Part shown: positions 40,601-48,959 of the stretch, piece by piece
How the letters are laid out: each line of letters opens with the position of its first letter
Numbering within the stretch: position 1 is the first letter of the stretch
Assembly: GCA_963613665.1 (NCBI GenBank)
Contig: CAVEAL010000005.1
Location: 48,266-112,265, forward strand
From: F23-B02 sp963613665
Lineage (GTDB): Bacteria; Bacillota; Clostridia; Oscillospirales; Oscillospiraceae
Direction: 5' to 3'
Length of the DNA: 64,000 nucleotides
Notes under the pieces: generated by a model
What the model was told of the DNA's origin: nothing
Database searches by the model: none
The model's input: only the letters and a program-made list of their open reading frames with translations
Position numbers and translations under genes: made by a program

Positions 40601-43066
40601 GTCGCTGGTGGTGTAAAGCGGGCCGTATGCGCCGCAGTTTGAGATCGTCGAATCATGCGCGTAGCCGACGATGCCGCCGACCTCCGTGGAGGCCTGGATT
40701 ATGACCGACGACCAGCAGTTTTCGATGGTGCATTCGTTTGCACGGCCTACGATGCCGCCGACCTCATCGTCGCCGAGTATCTCGCCGGCAACGCCGAGGT
40801 TTCTTATCGTGCTGCCCCAGCACTGGCCGAACAGGCCCGCCATGTCGATGAAATCGGAAACTATGTAGAGGCCCGTTACCGTGTAGCCGCAGCCGTCGAA
40901 GTTGCCGCGGAAGTAGGTGATGGTGGATATGCCCTGATGGTTGTTGAGCGTGGTTCCGATAGGCACCCAGCCTGCGCCCTCGGTGTCGATGCCCTGAGTG
41001 CTTATATTTATGTTGTCGGTCAGGTAGAAGTTTGCGCCCTTTGTCGCGTAGCCCTCCTGAACGTATTTTGAAAGCAGTCCCATCTCGTCGGCGGTGGATA
41101 TGCTGTAGTTTCCTCCGGAGATGACATTGGCCTTGCTGTTATAAAGCTCGGTCATGGTGGCGGTGCACTTATAGGTGACGTTATACGGATTATCGCTGCG
41201 CTCGGTCTCCTCCGTTGTTTCGCTTATATACTCAAGAGTCGAGGAGTCGTTAAAATATATGTGCGCCGGAAAGCTGCCGCGCAGGCGCGCGACGCTGTCG
41301 GCCGATGTGTCCTGCTTCCAATGGCGCATATTCTGCCCGCTGCCGAGGGTATCGACCCAGTAGTTGAGGGCGTTGAGCACCTTGAGCGTTTTCTGGCCGC
41401 TTATATTGATGCTTTTCGTGAGATTATATGCACCGTTTGTGATCTTGAAGGCTGCGTTTATGCCGTACGTTCCGGCGGTGGGCGTTCCGGAAACGTCGGA
41501 ATTGTCGTTGCTGTAATAGCAGTACTGCACCGTGCTGTTTACGGTCGATTCGCCGACTATGGCGCCGCATTTGTGGTTATCCGCCGCCGTGCCGTAGACC
41601 GCGCAGTTGTATATCTTCGCATTGTCCATGTAGCCGGCGATGCCGCCCGCGGCCTTGTCGCCGTTTACGTCCATGCTCACCCAGCAGTTTTCTACCGTGC
41701 CCGCTCTGAGGAAGCCGACAATGCCGCCCGCATAGGCGTTTGCCGTGATCCCACCGCCGACACCGACGTTTTTGATGACTGCCTTGCTGCTGTTTATATA
41801 GCCGAACAGGCCCGCGGGATCATTGCTTTTATTTATTATAAGCTCGTTTATGACAAAGCCCTGGCCGTCAAAGACGCCCTTGAAGCTGTTTGCCTCGCTG
41901 CTGCCTATGGGCACCCAACTCTCACCCTTGTAGAACGAGCCGTTTACGACGACGCTGAGGTCTGCCGTAAGGAAGAAGGTAGCTCCCTCGGTTTTGCGTC
42001 CGGCGTTGACGAAGTTTGCGAGCATTTCGAGCTCCTCAACGTCGCTTATGCTGTAGCATATGCCCGACTGCGCGTCGGAGCCGGATTCGTAGAGCGTTGA
42101 CATTGTCACGCTGCTTGTATACACGGGCGTTTCGGAAACGTAGCCGGGGTATGCGAGCATGGGGTACTTGCCGCCGACACGCTCAACGCTTGCGGCATCG
42201 GTATTGAACACCCATTTGCGCAGCTTTGCGCCGCCGTCGGCCGAGACCCACGCGTTGAGCAGCGCAAGGAGATCGTCACTCGTAACATTGCCGACGGTCT
42301 TCTTCTCCTCGGTCGGGCACATCGTCGGGCTCGAGGCAAAGCGCGTGGTATCCACGCTGCTGAACACATCCGAGCTGCCGACATTCTTATCTGCACTGTA
42401 ATAGGTATAGTACGAGCAGCTTATCTGCGCGCGGCTCAGCTTACCTGCAACGGCGCCGACATTGCCCGTGCCGCCTACGCTGCCGTAAACGGTGCAGTTT
42501 GCTATCGTACCGCCGCTGACTATGGCCGCAATGCCGCCGTTATTGCCGGTACCGTTTACGTTCACCGCGCTCCAGCAGTTTATGACCTTGCCCGACAGGG
42601 TCGATGCTATGCCCGCCGCGTCCGCGCCGTTTGAAACGCCGTTTACGCCGAGGTTCATAATGACCGAGCTCGAGCCCGCGTTTTTGAACAGATATGTTAT
42701 AAGCCCAACGACGGCATAGCCGCAGCCGTCGAGCGTACCCTCAAAGGCATACTTCGACGTGCCTATGCCGTTCCATGTGTTGCGGCGCATATCGACATCG
42801 GCCTTCAGATAGAAGGTAACGCCCTTTGTGTTTCTGCCTGCTGCAACATAGTCGGCAAGAGCTATGATATCGTCGTTATTTACGATCCGGTAGTTCTGAC
42901 CTGCCGCAGCGTCGGTGCTGCTCTTTAAAAGCTGCTCGACCGAGCCCGTGCATTCATAGCCGCTGCTGTCGAGCGCCGCCGAGGCCTCCGGGGCAAAGCA
43001 GAACATTCCCAGCACCATAGTCAGGCACAGGAACATGCTCATCGCTCTTTTGAAGCTTTTCTTCAT
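37667..43066 (-). CDS. Giant cell-surface protein with GLUG-type repeats and three SLH domains
   Basis: A 1799-residue exported protein. A signal peptide covers residues 1-30. Four large repeat units of about 300 residues follow; each opens with a block like LYESGSDAQSGICYSISDVEEL, then AGR.TEGATFFLTADL, W.PIG, F.G.FDGQGY, and short beta-helical GLUG turns such as GGIVGFLRAGTVENCW. Next are a beta-strand-rich region (about 1310-1500), a YKGYHLRGWL repeat of the Flg_new/InlB kind, a second InlB-like repeat (GGTISPKTMNAARGEALTF) and three SLH domains (about 1605-1790) that anchor to secondary wall polymer. It is likely an adhesin or S-layer-associated protein. It has its own promoter and terminator. 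Confidence 0.93.
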   Translation of the reverse strand: MKKSFKRAMSMFLCLTMVLGMFCFAPEASAALDSSGYECTGSVEQLLKSSTDAAAGQNYRIVNNDDIIALADYVAAGRNTKGVTFYLKADVDMRRNTWNGIGTSKYAFEGTLDGCGYAVVGLITYLFKNAGSSSVIMNLGVNGVSNGADAAGIASTLSGKVINCWSAVNVNGTGNNGGIAAIVSGGTIANCTVYGSVGGTGNVGAVAGKLSRAQISCSYYTYYSADKNVGSSDVFSSVDTTRFASSPTMCPTEEKKTVGNVTSDDLLALLNAWVSADGGAKLRKWVFNTDAASVERVGGKYPMLAYPGYVSETPVYTSSVTMSTLYESGSDAQSGICYSISDVEELEMLANFVNAGRKTEGATFFLTADLSVVVNGSFYKGESWVPIGSSEANSFKGVFDGQGFVINELIINKSNDPAGLFGYINSSKAVIKNVGVGGGITANAYAGGIVGFLRAGTVENCWVSMDVNGDKAAGGIAGYMDNAKIYNCAVYGTAADNHKCGAIVGESTVNSTVQYCYYSNDNSDVSGTPTAGTYGINAAFKITNGAYNLTKSINISGQKTLKVLNALNYWVDTLGSGQNMRHWKQDTSADSVARLRGSFPAHIYFNDSSTLEYISETTEETERSDNPYNVTYKCTATMTELYNSKANVISGGNYSISTADEMGLLSKYVQEGYATKGANFYLTDNINISTQGIDTEGAGWVPIGTTLNNHQGISTITYFRGNFDGCGYTVTGLYIVSDFIDMAGLFGQCWGSTIRNLGVAGEILGDDEVGGIVGRANECTIENCWSSVIIQASTEVGGIVGYAHDSTISNCGAYGPLYTTSDEGEKSGFVGRSNGSTFNNCYYLYGLIDAFYNKTDSKSVFNNCMYFKYDTDGTQKCTLQKAVTVDSYTGDDLLEVLNAWVYMQNNELYCSWHTASSVNEIPGANGYFPVLVNPKQSGTGGDDGYCGDYEATNTMRGLYSTRSDGVKGGCYSISNLEDLVAFRKYVNEGYRTSDIIFFMTHDIDMSVQYSAASGSSWTPVGTSSEPFKGIFDGQGYTLKYLYISSNADDQGFFGHVTGTNAVVKNLGISGAVTSKGKNTAAICADFNFGTIANCWTSCSVAGASNSGGIIGGGNMGTVINCTSYGAVNGASTYGAIAGAPVGTQLKYCYFLYGSCQQGYPTDGDYSVAYPTVQSFNGTGAVCILADYVTVEGTRTKNASSALKLYVDAHPETNYCYWSIGDSEEYYLQGVTGFPVLISASDTKGDKDYKQYQAVFNDKKYFSVLTALKDANAASGGGEVTLLINAQLKTNEDISIDDDVTLNTANFSLIIMSNVSVNSMNRLLGTFIIKSGGLINLNGDKFIYSHSKADDSCNSAFYSKESLTIQTVKTDDPTAYDLTFYSGEFIVNAALESGNPHKIPGGSKLTIQERATLNVEKNARIRTTGGAEIYDYGTIKIGNATLDPNKGSRMVGVLEDKSGTVSLPFIYYKGYHLRGWLANDELYAAGSKVEVTTATTFTASWAIGERVDPYPGDDSYDDGDLTYEFTINVIQTEGGTISPKTMNAARGEALTFTVEASSGYYIKNVLVDGKSVTLNEKSAYQFISIGEDHTITALFAKQSNSGYNSYVNRFTDVKLSDWCYDNIRFVYTMGLMYGTTDTTFSPTSPTKRSQFITTLWRLSGSPVVPGSGCQFTDVQSGSFCYEAVRWGVANGIIYGYSETQFGTNGQITREQLVTMLFRYSKNYAGDDVSQYDTANILGYSDVLKISKGMTQAFQWGIGSGVISGTTSTTLTPQGTATRAQIAAMLSRYCNKFILKVPVAL

Positions 43067-43109
43067 GCTTTCGTCCTCCTTGAGGGTATATCCGAGTATT
43101 CTTGGATCC

Positions 43110-43126
43110 GGGTCATATACTGACCC
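43110..43126 (-). promoter_or_regulatory. Leader hairpin of the surface protein mRNA
   Basis: GGGTCA and TGACCC around five bases, in the roughly 75-base untranslated leader between the promoter and the ATG. It could stabilise the message of an abundant protein or be an operator. Confidence 0.45.
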
Positions 43127-43148
43127 ATAGTTACATTACGCCATAATT

Positions 43149-43177
43149 ATTATAAATTAATTAAAGAGCATTGACAA
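43149..43177 (-). promoter_or_regulatory. Sigma-A promoter of the SLH surface protein gene
   Basis: On the minus strand TTGTCA (43177-43172), a 17-base spacer and a perfect TATAAT (43154-43149). The -35 overlaps that of the divergent two-component operon. Confidence 0.75.
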
Positions 43178-43199
43178 TATATTTTTTCACAAATAAAAT
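43171..43199 (+). promoter_or_regulatory. Sigma-A promoter of the two-component system operon
   Basis: TTGACA (43171-43176), a 17-base spacer and TAAAAT (43194-43199). Predicted start near 43206, 29 bases before the regulator ATG. Confidence 0.7.
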
Positions 43200-43234
43200 A
43201 GTGGAAAACCTGAACAAACGGGAGATGCGGCAAT

Positions 43235-43906
43235 ATGAGAACGCTTGTTGTTGAAGACGAAAAGCACCTTAACAGAATGATATCCGAGGCGATACTCGAC
43301 GAGGGCTACAGCGTCGATTCCTGCTTCAACGGCCTTGAAGCGCTGGAGCTTTGCGAGTGCGCCGAATACGACGTCATAGTGCTCGATATAATGATGCCGA
43401 AGATGGACGGCTTTGAGTTCGTCCGCAGGATACGCGAGGGCGGCTGCAAAACGCCGGTCGTGTACCTCACCTCGCGCGACAGCGTTTCCGATAAGGTTCG
43501 CGGGCTCGAGTCCGGCGGCGACTATTACATGGTAAAGCCCTTCGACTTCCGCGAGCTGATAGCGGTCATCCACGTCATGGCGCGCAAAAGCGGCGACAAT
43601 CACTCGAACGTGTACGAGCTTGCGGATCTGCGGGTAGATATTGCCGCAAAGCAGGTCACGCGCGGCGGCAGGATCATAGACCTCACCGCGAAGGAGTATG
43701 CCCTGCTCGAATTCATGATACGAAACAAGGGCATGGTGCTCTCGCGCGAGCAGATCGAGAACAATCTGTGGAACTACAAATACGAGGGCGGCTCGAACGT
43801 CGTGAACGTCTACATCGGCTATCTGCGCAAAAAGCTTGACGAGGGCTTTGACAAAAAGCTCATACACACCGTCTGGGGCATCGGCTGGGTGCTCAGGGAG
43901 GACTGA
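43235..43906 (+). CDS. OmpR-family response regulator
   Basis: A 223-residue regulator. The receiver domain (1-115) has the acidic pair VVEDEKH, the phospho-acceptor Asp in VIVLDIMMPKMDG and the conserved Lys in YMVKPFDFREL. The C-terminal winged helix (about 125-223) includes LTAKEYALLEFMIRNKG and VVNVYIGYLRKKLDEG, the OmpR/PhoB type. Its partner kinase starts three bases after its stop. Being divergent from the SLH protein gene with interlocked promoters, it may control that gene. Confidence 0.95.
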   Translation: MRTLVVEDEKHLNRMISEAILDEGYSVDSCFNGLEALELCECAEYDVIVLDIMMPKMDGFEFVRRIREGGCKTPVVYLTSRDSVSDKVRGLESGGDYYMVKPFDFRELIAVIHVMARKSGDNHSNVYELADLRVDIAAKQVTRGGRIIDLTAKEYALLEFMIRNKGMVLSREQIENNLWNYKYEGGSNVVNVYIGYLRKKLDEGFDKKLIHTVWGIGWVLRED

Positions 43907-43908
43907 GC

Positions 43909-45240
43909 ATGTCCGCAAAGCTCAGACTGACGGTCTGGATAGCCGTCATGATGCTGCTTCTGTCGATAATCATGCTCGTATTCATCCTCTGGGTCGATCA
44001 GAAGGGCTTCGTAGACGACTCTCCCGAGCGTCTTATCGAAACCGTTGTCAACAACGAGCGCAAGTTTGAAACGGAAAACAGCGAGATAGCATGGGACGAG
44101 GTGGATTTCTACACACGCGGCGTTTACTGCGCCTTCTATGACGAAAGCGGAAAGCTCCTTCGCGGCGTTACCGTTGACGGGCTCAATCCCTCGGATATTC
44201 CCTTCAACGAATACGAGGTACAGACCGTCGCCCTTGACGGCGACAGGTTTTACATCTACGACGCCGAGCTTGAGACCTTTGACGGCCAGCCCGTCCGTAT
44301 ACGCGGCATCGTTCCCGAAAATGACGACTCCGGCGCGGCACACACCGTCATGGTAATGACCATCACACTGCTGCCGCTCATGCTCGTCGTCAGCATAATC
44401 GGCGGCTGGGTCACAGCAAAGCGCGCCTTTGACCCCGTCGAAAAGATAACCCAGACGGCAAACTCGATAAACGACGGCAGCGACCTTACGCAGCGCATCG
44501 CACTTCGCAAAGGCCCATCGGAGCTCATTGCTCTGTCAAACACCTTCGACGGCATGTTCGACCGGCTTGAGCGCTCGTTTTCCGCGGAAAAGCAGTTTAC
44601 CTCCGATGCGTCGCACGAGCTGCGCACGCCGATAACCGTCATAAAGGCAAGCTGCGACCGTGCAAAGCGCAAGGATTCAACGCGCGAGGACTTTCTCGAA
44701 ACGCTCAGCGTCATAGACGAGCAGGCCGACAACATGTCCTCGCTGGTAAATCACCTGCTGAGCCTTACGCGCCTTCAGCAGGGCACGGAGCGCTATCCGC
44801 TCGACACGGGCGACCTGTCCGAGCTCGTGCGCGAGGTCTGCGAGGATTATATTCCCGAGAACAGGCGCGGCATAAGCCTGCACACGGATATTCCCGAGGG
44901 GATAAGCGCCCGCTTCAACGCGCAGCTTTTCGCAAGTCTTGTCCAGAATCTGCTGCAGAACGCCTACCGCTACGGCGTCGAGGGCGGGAATATCTGGCTG
45001 ACTCTGCGCGGCAGCGGCGGCAGAGCCTGCCTTACGGTGCGCGATGACGGCATCGGCATGACGGCCGGTGAGCAGGAAAAGGTGTGGCAGCGCTTCTGGC
45101 AGGCAGACGCATCACGCAGCGAAAATTCCGGCAGCGGCCTCGGGCTGCCGCTCGTAAAGGAGATCGCCGAGCTGCACGGCGGCACGGTGAGCCTCAGCTC
45201 CTCCCCCGGCTCCGGCAGCACCTTCACCGTTGAGATATAA
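43909..45240 (+). CDS. HAMP-containing sensor histidine kinase
   Basis: A 443-residue membrane kinase. Two transmembrane segments (about 10-30 and 148-170) flank an extracytoplasmic sensor domain. HAMP follows (AFDPVEKITQTANSI), then the dimerisation/phosphoacceptor helix SDASHELRTPITVIK with the His, the N box QNLLQNAYRYG, and G boxes DDGIGM and GSGLGLPLVKEIAELHGG. The sensor domain has no recognised ligand fold. Second gene of the operon; a 42-base palindromic terminator follows. Confidence 0.95.
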   Translation: MSAKLRLTVWIAVMMLLLSIIMLVFILWVDQKGFVDDSPERLIETVVNNERKFETENSEIAWDEVDFYTRGVYCAFYDESGKLLRGVTVDGLNPSDIPFNEYEVQTVALDGDRFYIYDAELETFDGQPVRIRGIVPENDDSGAAHTVMVMTITLLPLMLVVSIIGGWVTAKRAFDPVEKITQTANSINDGSDLTQRIALRKGPSELIALSNTFDGMFDRLERSFSAEKQFTSDASHELRTPITVIKASCDRAKRKDSTREDFLETLSVIDEQADNMSSLVNHLLSLTRLQQGTERYPLDTGDLSELVREVCEDYIPENRRGISLHTDIPEGISARFNAQLFASLVQNLLQNAYRYGVEGGNIWLTLRGSGGRACLTVRDDGIGMTAGEQEKVWQRFWQADASRSENSGSGLGLPLVKEIAELHGGTVSLSSSPGSGSTFTVEI

Positions 45241-45246
45241 AAAAAT

Positions 45247-45288
45247 CGCAAAAAAGACTCTAAAGATATCTTTAGAGTCTTTTTTGCG
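45247..45288. terminator. Perfect 42-base palindromic terminator
   Basis: Arms 45247-45267 and 45268-45288 are exact complements with no fixed loop, each carrying a six-base A or T run. It terminates both the kinase gene and the convergent TraX gene. Confidence 0.9.
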
Positions 45289-45303
45289 GTTAAAAAGTCC
45301 GTT

Positions 45304-46056
45304 TTACAGGTAGAGCATGCACAGTGCGAGGATCAGCATATGCACCGGGTAAAAGCCGTAGCACAGCAGACGCGTTCCGCGGCTGTGATAGCCCTGCTTC
45401 CCTTTGTACAGCCAGATCGGGATCAGAGCGAGCAGTGCAAGCCCCTGCTCCGGCAGTTCCAGCACATGGCCGAAAAGCGTGACCGGAACGACCAGACTGG
45501 CAAGGAGGATGCAGTTTAATCCGACCATGCCCAGAGTCTGGCACAGCTTCTGCCGCCATGTCTTTCCCGGAAACAGATAGAACAGCAGCACCGTCAGGAC
45601 GCCCTCGCCGCCGTAATCGGTCATGAGCAGTCTTCCCGCCAGATAACCGAGCGCTGCGGCCAGCAGGCACACAAGAACGGTGAGCGGCATTTTTCCGCGT
45701 CTGCGGGCAGCTGAAATTGCCTGCATGCAGAGCAGGGCGATCAGGAACGTCCAGATAACGTTCTGATGAAAGGGATAGAAAACCGTACCGCCGTACATGA
45801 GGTCAAACGGGACCTCGGACAGGAGCGCCAGCACCAGCAGGCGCCGGGCATAGCGCTTTACGCTGCCCGTTTTTCGGAAGCCCTCGGCAGTCATGAAGGC
45901 AAACAGCGGAAAAGCCAGTCTGCCGGCCGCCGTGAGCCACTCCTGTCCGGATACGACCGTCGCCCATGCGTGATCGCAGAGCATCAGCAGCATCGCCAGA
46001 ATATGCAGCGTGAACGCGTCAAGCTCTATCCCGTGTTTATTCTGTATCTCCGCCAT
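45304..46056 (-). CDS. TraX-like polytopic membrane acyltransferase family protein
   Basis: A 250-residue membrane protein with about eight hydrophobic segments. It begins LDAFTLHILAMLLMLCDHAWAT, the TraX family opening; AGRLAFPLFAFMTAEGFRKTGS and QGYHSRGTRLLCYGFYPVHMLIL are the other hallmarks. F-plasmid TraX acetylates pilin; chromosomal clostridial members probably acylate surface polymers or peptides. The ATG at 46056 follows GGGGTGA; the longer frame lies inside the preceding gene. It starts four bases after the M16 peptidase stop, so it is likely co-transcribed. Confidence 0.88.
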   Translation of the reverse strand: MAEIQNKHGIELDAFTLHILAMLLMLCDHAWATVVSGQEWLTAAGRLAFPLFAFMTAEGFRKTGSVKRYARRLLVLALLSEVPFDLMYGGTVFYPFHQNVIWTFLIALLCMQAISAARRRGKMPLTVLVCLLAAALGYLAGRLLMTDYGGEGVLTVLLFYLFPGKTWRQKLCQTLGMVGLNCILLASLVVPVTLFGHVLELPEQGLALLALIPIWLYKGKQGYHSRGTRLLCYGFYPVHMLILALCMLYL

Positions 46057-46060
46057 ATCT

Positions 46061-48943
46061 TCACCCCACGAACGCAGTCGCACTGCTGTTGCCGACGGCG
46101 CAGAACACGCCGTTTTCGACGAAGCTGCGCAATGCCGGAATAAGCGAGCGGAGCTGCTGCGCATTAGTATCAAGTATCTCGCATCGCAGCTGAGCTATGC
46201 TCTGTGCGCTCGTGCCCTTGAGATAGCGGCGGCAGCTGAGCTCGCACATGCCTGCCGGATCGAGCAGCGGATCGGTTGTATTTACAGTGCCTATGATGAT
46301 ATCGTCAAGCGGCATATCCTCCGCGAGCATCTCACCGAGCACGTCAGGCAGCGCCGAAAATGCCTCGGCAGAGGCCTGAAGATTCGGGTCGCGGTAGGAG
46401 TAGCAGAAGATATCGCCGTTTGCCCGCACATTCATGCCGGTGCCGTAGGCTCCGCCCTGAACGCGCACGGCTCCCCAGAGATAGCCGAAGGTCATCAGCG
46501 ACGACAGCACCGGCCACGCGCCCGAGTACTCTCCGCCGAGGGCAAAGAGGTTTACGCCGAGGGCGCTGAAGCCGACATCCGCCGGTATCTCGACCGTACA
46601 GTCCGCTTCCGCTCCGGCAGGAGCAGCGGCGGGCCGGTCGAGCCCATTCTCCGGCAGTGCGCTGACAAGGCTCTCGATCACCGCCGTGTCGGGCTCGCCG
46701 CCGAAGCCGATAAACAGCCTGTTTGCGGCAAACGCACGGTCTGCAAGCTCCGAAAGTTCCCTGCCGATCGCCGCGCCGTTTTCGGCAAAACTGTCTGTAA
46801 GCCGCGACAGCCAGCAGGCAAAGCTTTCGCCCTCGAGCGCCTCGCGCAGCGCCCCCTCGGCCGAAAAACCGGACAGCGCCTTGGTCACGGCAAAATTATG
46901 GCCGTTTCCGATGAGCGACTGCTTCAGGAAATAGTCGCTCTGCACAAGCAGCTCGCCTATCCTGTCCGTCTCGTCCCAGCAGGTGTTTCTGAGTATCTCG
47001 GCAAGCAGCTCCGCCGCCGGAGCCGTATTTTCACGCAGCATACTCGCAGAAACGAGCAGGTACGGCGTGCATTTACTCAGCTCACCCTTGCGCGAAATGA
47101 GCTCAATCCTTGCACCGAGGCCTCCGAGCGTGGATTTTATTCTGTTCTGCAGCTCCGCTGCGCCGAGATTTTTCGTGCGCAGCTCGCCGAGGCAGGAGGC
47201 GAGTATGTTCACCATGCGCAGCTTCTGCGTATCGAGATCGGAGATGTCAAAATACAGGTTGAGGTACACTATGCCGTCCGAGCCCGCCTTGACGCGCAGG
47301 GCCTGCCTCCCCGCTATACTGCACGGCTCGGTGCCGATGGGCTCGACCTCGCGCGGCACGTCGGCAAGCCTGAGCACCGGCAGCGTCGATAGTGCCTCCT
47401 CGCTGTCGCGGCTCTGCTGCCACTGCTGCATTTTTTCGACTGCGAGCTTTATCTCATTGAGCTTCCGCTCGTCCCAGGCCGCCGTCTCGGCGGCAAGACG
47501 GGCTTTTTCCCGCGCGGCATCGTCGGCCACCTTGGTTTTCGACGGCAGAGCGTATACATAGCACTTATCGTCCGCATCCGCAAGCATTTCGGCAGCAAGC
47601 GCCTCAAAGTAATCCGTATCGAGCTTTTCACGCAGAGAGTCGAACACCCATGCGTTGTCTATGTGCATCATCGGGTCGCCGCCGTAAAGCCAGCCGTCGA
47701 GCACCTTTATGGCAAGCTCGACACCGTAGGGCTCGGTCACCTCGCGGCAGCTGAAGGCAAAGCGCTCAATGCATGCACGCAGCGCACTGCGGTCAAGTCC
47801 CGCAGCGGCAAGCGCTTTGACCGTTTCCGGAACAAACGAGCGTATCATCCCGAAGCGCTCCTCGGACGAGTTGAGCACGACCAGGGACAATGACGGCTGA
47901 TATATACCGTCGCTTATCTCAAGCCCGACGTCCTGCGCAAGCCCCTTTTCCAGAAACGCACGCTTGAGCGGCGCTTCGTTCGAGCCCGTGAGATAGTCGG
48001 CAAGGATCTTGGCGGCATAGAGCTTTTCAATATCGTCATAGCGGCACAGCAGCTTTGATATGACCATGTGTGCGCGCTCATCCTCGCCCTCGGCAGGCTC
48101 AAATCTGACTGTGGTCTCGCCGGTGACGGGCTTTTGCAGTGCAAAGTCAAAGTCGGGCTTGCGGTAATCGTACTTTGAAAGGTATTCGCCGTCTATATAT
48201 TCAAGCACGCTGTCTATATCCATATGACCGTCGAGGAAGAAGCGGGCGTTGGACGGATGATAAAAGCGCCTGTGCGCCGCGATAAACTGCTCATAGCTGA
48301 GCTCGGTTATCTTCTCCGGCAGGCCGCCGGAGGAAAAGCCGTAGCAGGTATCGGGATACAGGAGCCTGTCGGCAGCGTCGCCCATGAGCCGCTCAACGTC
48401 GGCATACGCGCCCTTCATCTCGCTGAAAACAACGCCGTTATAGCAGGGCTCGCCCGTTTCCTCGTCGAATTCGTAGTGCCAGCCCTCCTGCATGAATATC
48501 TCGGGCTTTTCGTAAATGGCGGGGCAGAACACCGCGTCGAGATACACGCTCATGAGATTGAAAAGATCCTGCTCGTTCCTGCTCGAAACGGGGAACATTG
48601 TCTTGTCGCCGAAGGTGTAGGCGTTCAGAAACGTCTGCATCGAGCTTTGCAGCAGCGAAACGAACGGCTCCTTGACGGGGTATTTCCTTGAGCCGTTGAG
48701 AACGCTGTGCTCAAGGATGTGGAAAACGCCCGTATCGTTCTCCGGCAGGGTCCTGAACGTGACGGCAAAGGTCATGTTCCGATCGTCTCTGTCGAAATAC
48801 AGGAGCTTTGCACCGCACTTTTTGTGCCGCAGCGTGTAAAGCTGCGCCTTTTTTGCCTCTATGTATTCCTTTTTTTCAAGCTCGAAGCCGGAAACGCAGC
48901 CGCCCTGCTCAAGCTCGCTTAGTTTGATTTTTTCTGTTATCAT
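46061..48943 (-). CDS. M16C family zinc peptidase (presequence protease-like)
   Basis: A 960-residue pitrilysin-family peptidase, a full M16C length. The inverted zinc motif HILEH (His75, Glu78, His79) is present, and the distal Glu lies in VVFSEMKGAYADVERLM. There is no signal peptide, so it is likely cytosolic, degrading peptides in its closed chamber. The ATG at 48943 follows GAGG at five bases; the in-frame upstream ATG would overlap the ABC gene. It lies 16 bases behind a heterodimeric ABC exporter, which hints at peptide processing coupled to export. Confidence 0.93.
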   Translation of the reverse strand: MITEKIKLSELEQGGCVSGFELEKKEYIEAKKAQLYTLRHKKCGAKLLYFDRDDRNMTFAVTFRTLPENDTGVFHILEHSVLNGSRKYPVKEPFVSLLQSSMQTFLNAYTFGDKTMFPVSSRNEQDLFNLMSVYLDAVFCPAIYEKPEIFMQEGWHYEFDEETGEPCYNGVVFSEMKGAYADVERLMGDAADRLLYPDTCYGFSSGGLPEKITELSYEQFIAAHRRFYHPSNARFFLDGHMDIDSVLEYIDGEYLSKYDYRKPDFDFALQKPVTGETTVRFEPAEGEDERAHMVISKLLCRYDDIEKLYAAKILADYLTGSNEAPLKRAFLEKGLAQDVGLEISDGIYQPSLSLVVLNSSEERFGMIRSFVPETVKALAAAGLDRSALRACIERFAFSCREVTEPYGVELAIKVLDGWLYGGDPMMHIDNAWVFDSLREKLDTDYFEALAAEMLADADDKCYVYALPSKTKVADDAAREKARLAAETAAWDERKLNEIKLAVEKMQQWQQSRDSEEALSTLPVLRLADVPREVEPIGTEPCSIAGRQALRVKAGSDGIVYLNLYFDISDLDTQKLRMVNILASCLGELRTKNLGAAELQNRIKSTLGGLGARIELISRKGELSKCTPYLLVSASMLRENTAPAAELLAEILRNTCWDETDRIGELLVQSDYFLKQSLIGNGHNFAVTKALSGFSAEGALREALEGESFACWLSRLTDSFAENGAAIGRELSELADRAFAANRLFIGFGGEPDTAVIESLVSALPENGLDRPAAAPAGAEADCTVEIPADVGFSALGVNLFALGGEYSGAWPVLSSLMTFGYLWGAVRVQGGAYGTGMNVRANGDIFCYSYRDPNLQASAEAFSALPDVLGEMLAEDMPLDDIIIGTVNTTDPLLDPAGMCELSCRRYLKGTSAQSIAQLRCEILDTNAQQLRSLIPALRSFVENGVFCAVGNSSATAFVG

Positions 48944-48959
48944 TTTTCCTCGCATCGCT

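Noticed and set aside
37667..43066. Recurring blocks considered as a CRISPR or non-coding tandem repeat
   Set aside because: The repeats are long, imperfect, in frame and encode GLUG-like protein units; no short direct repeats with unique spacers occur. No CRISPR array was seen anywhere in the window.
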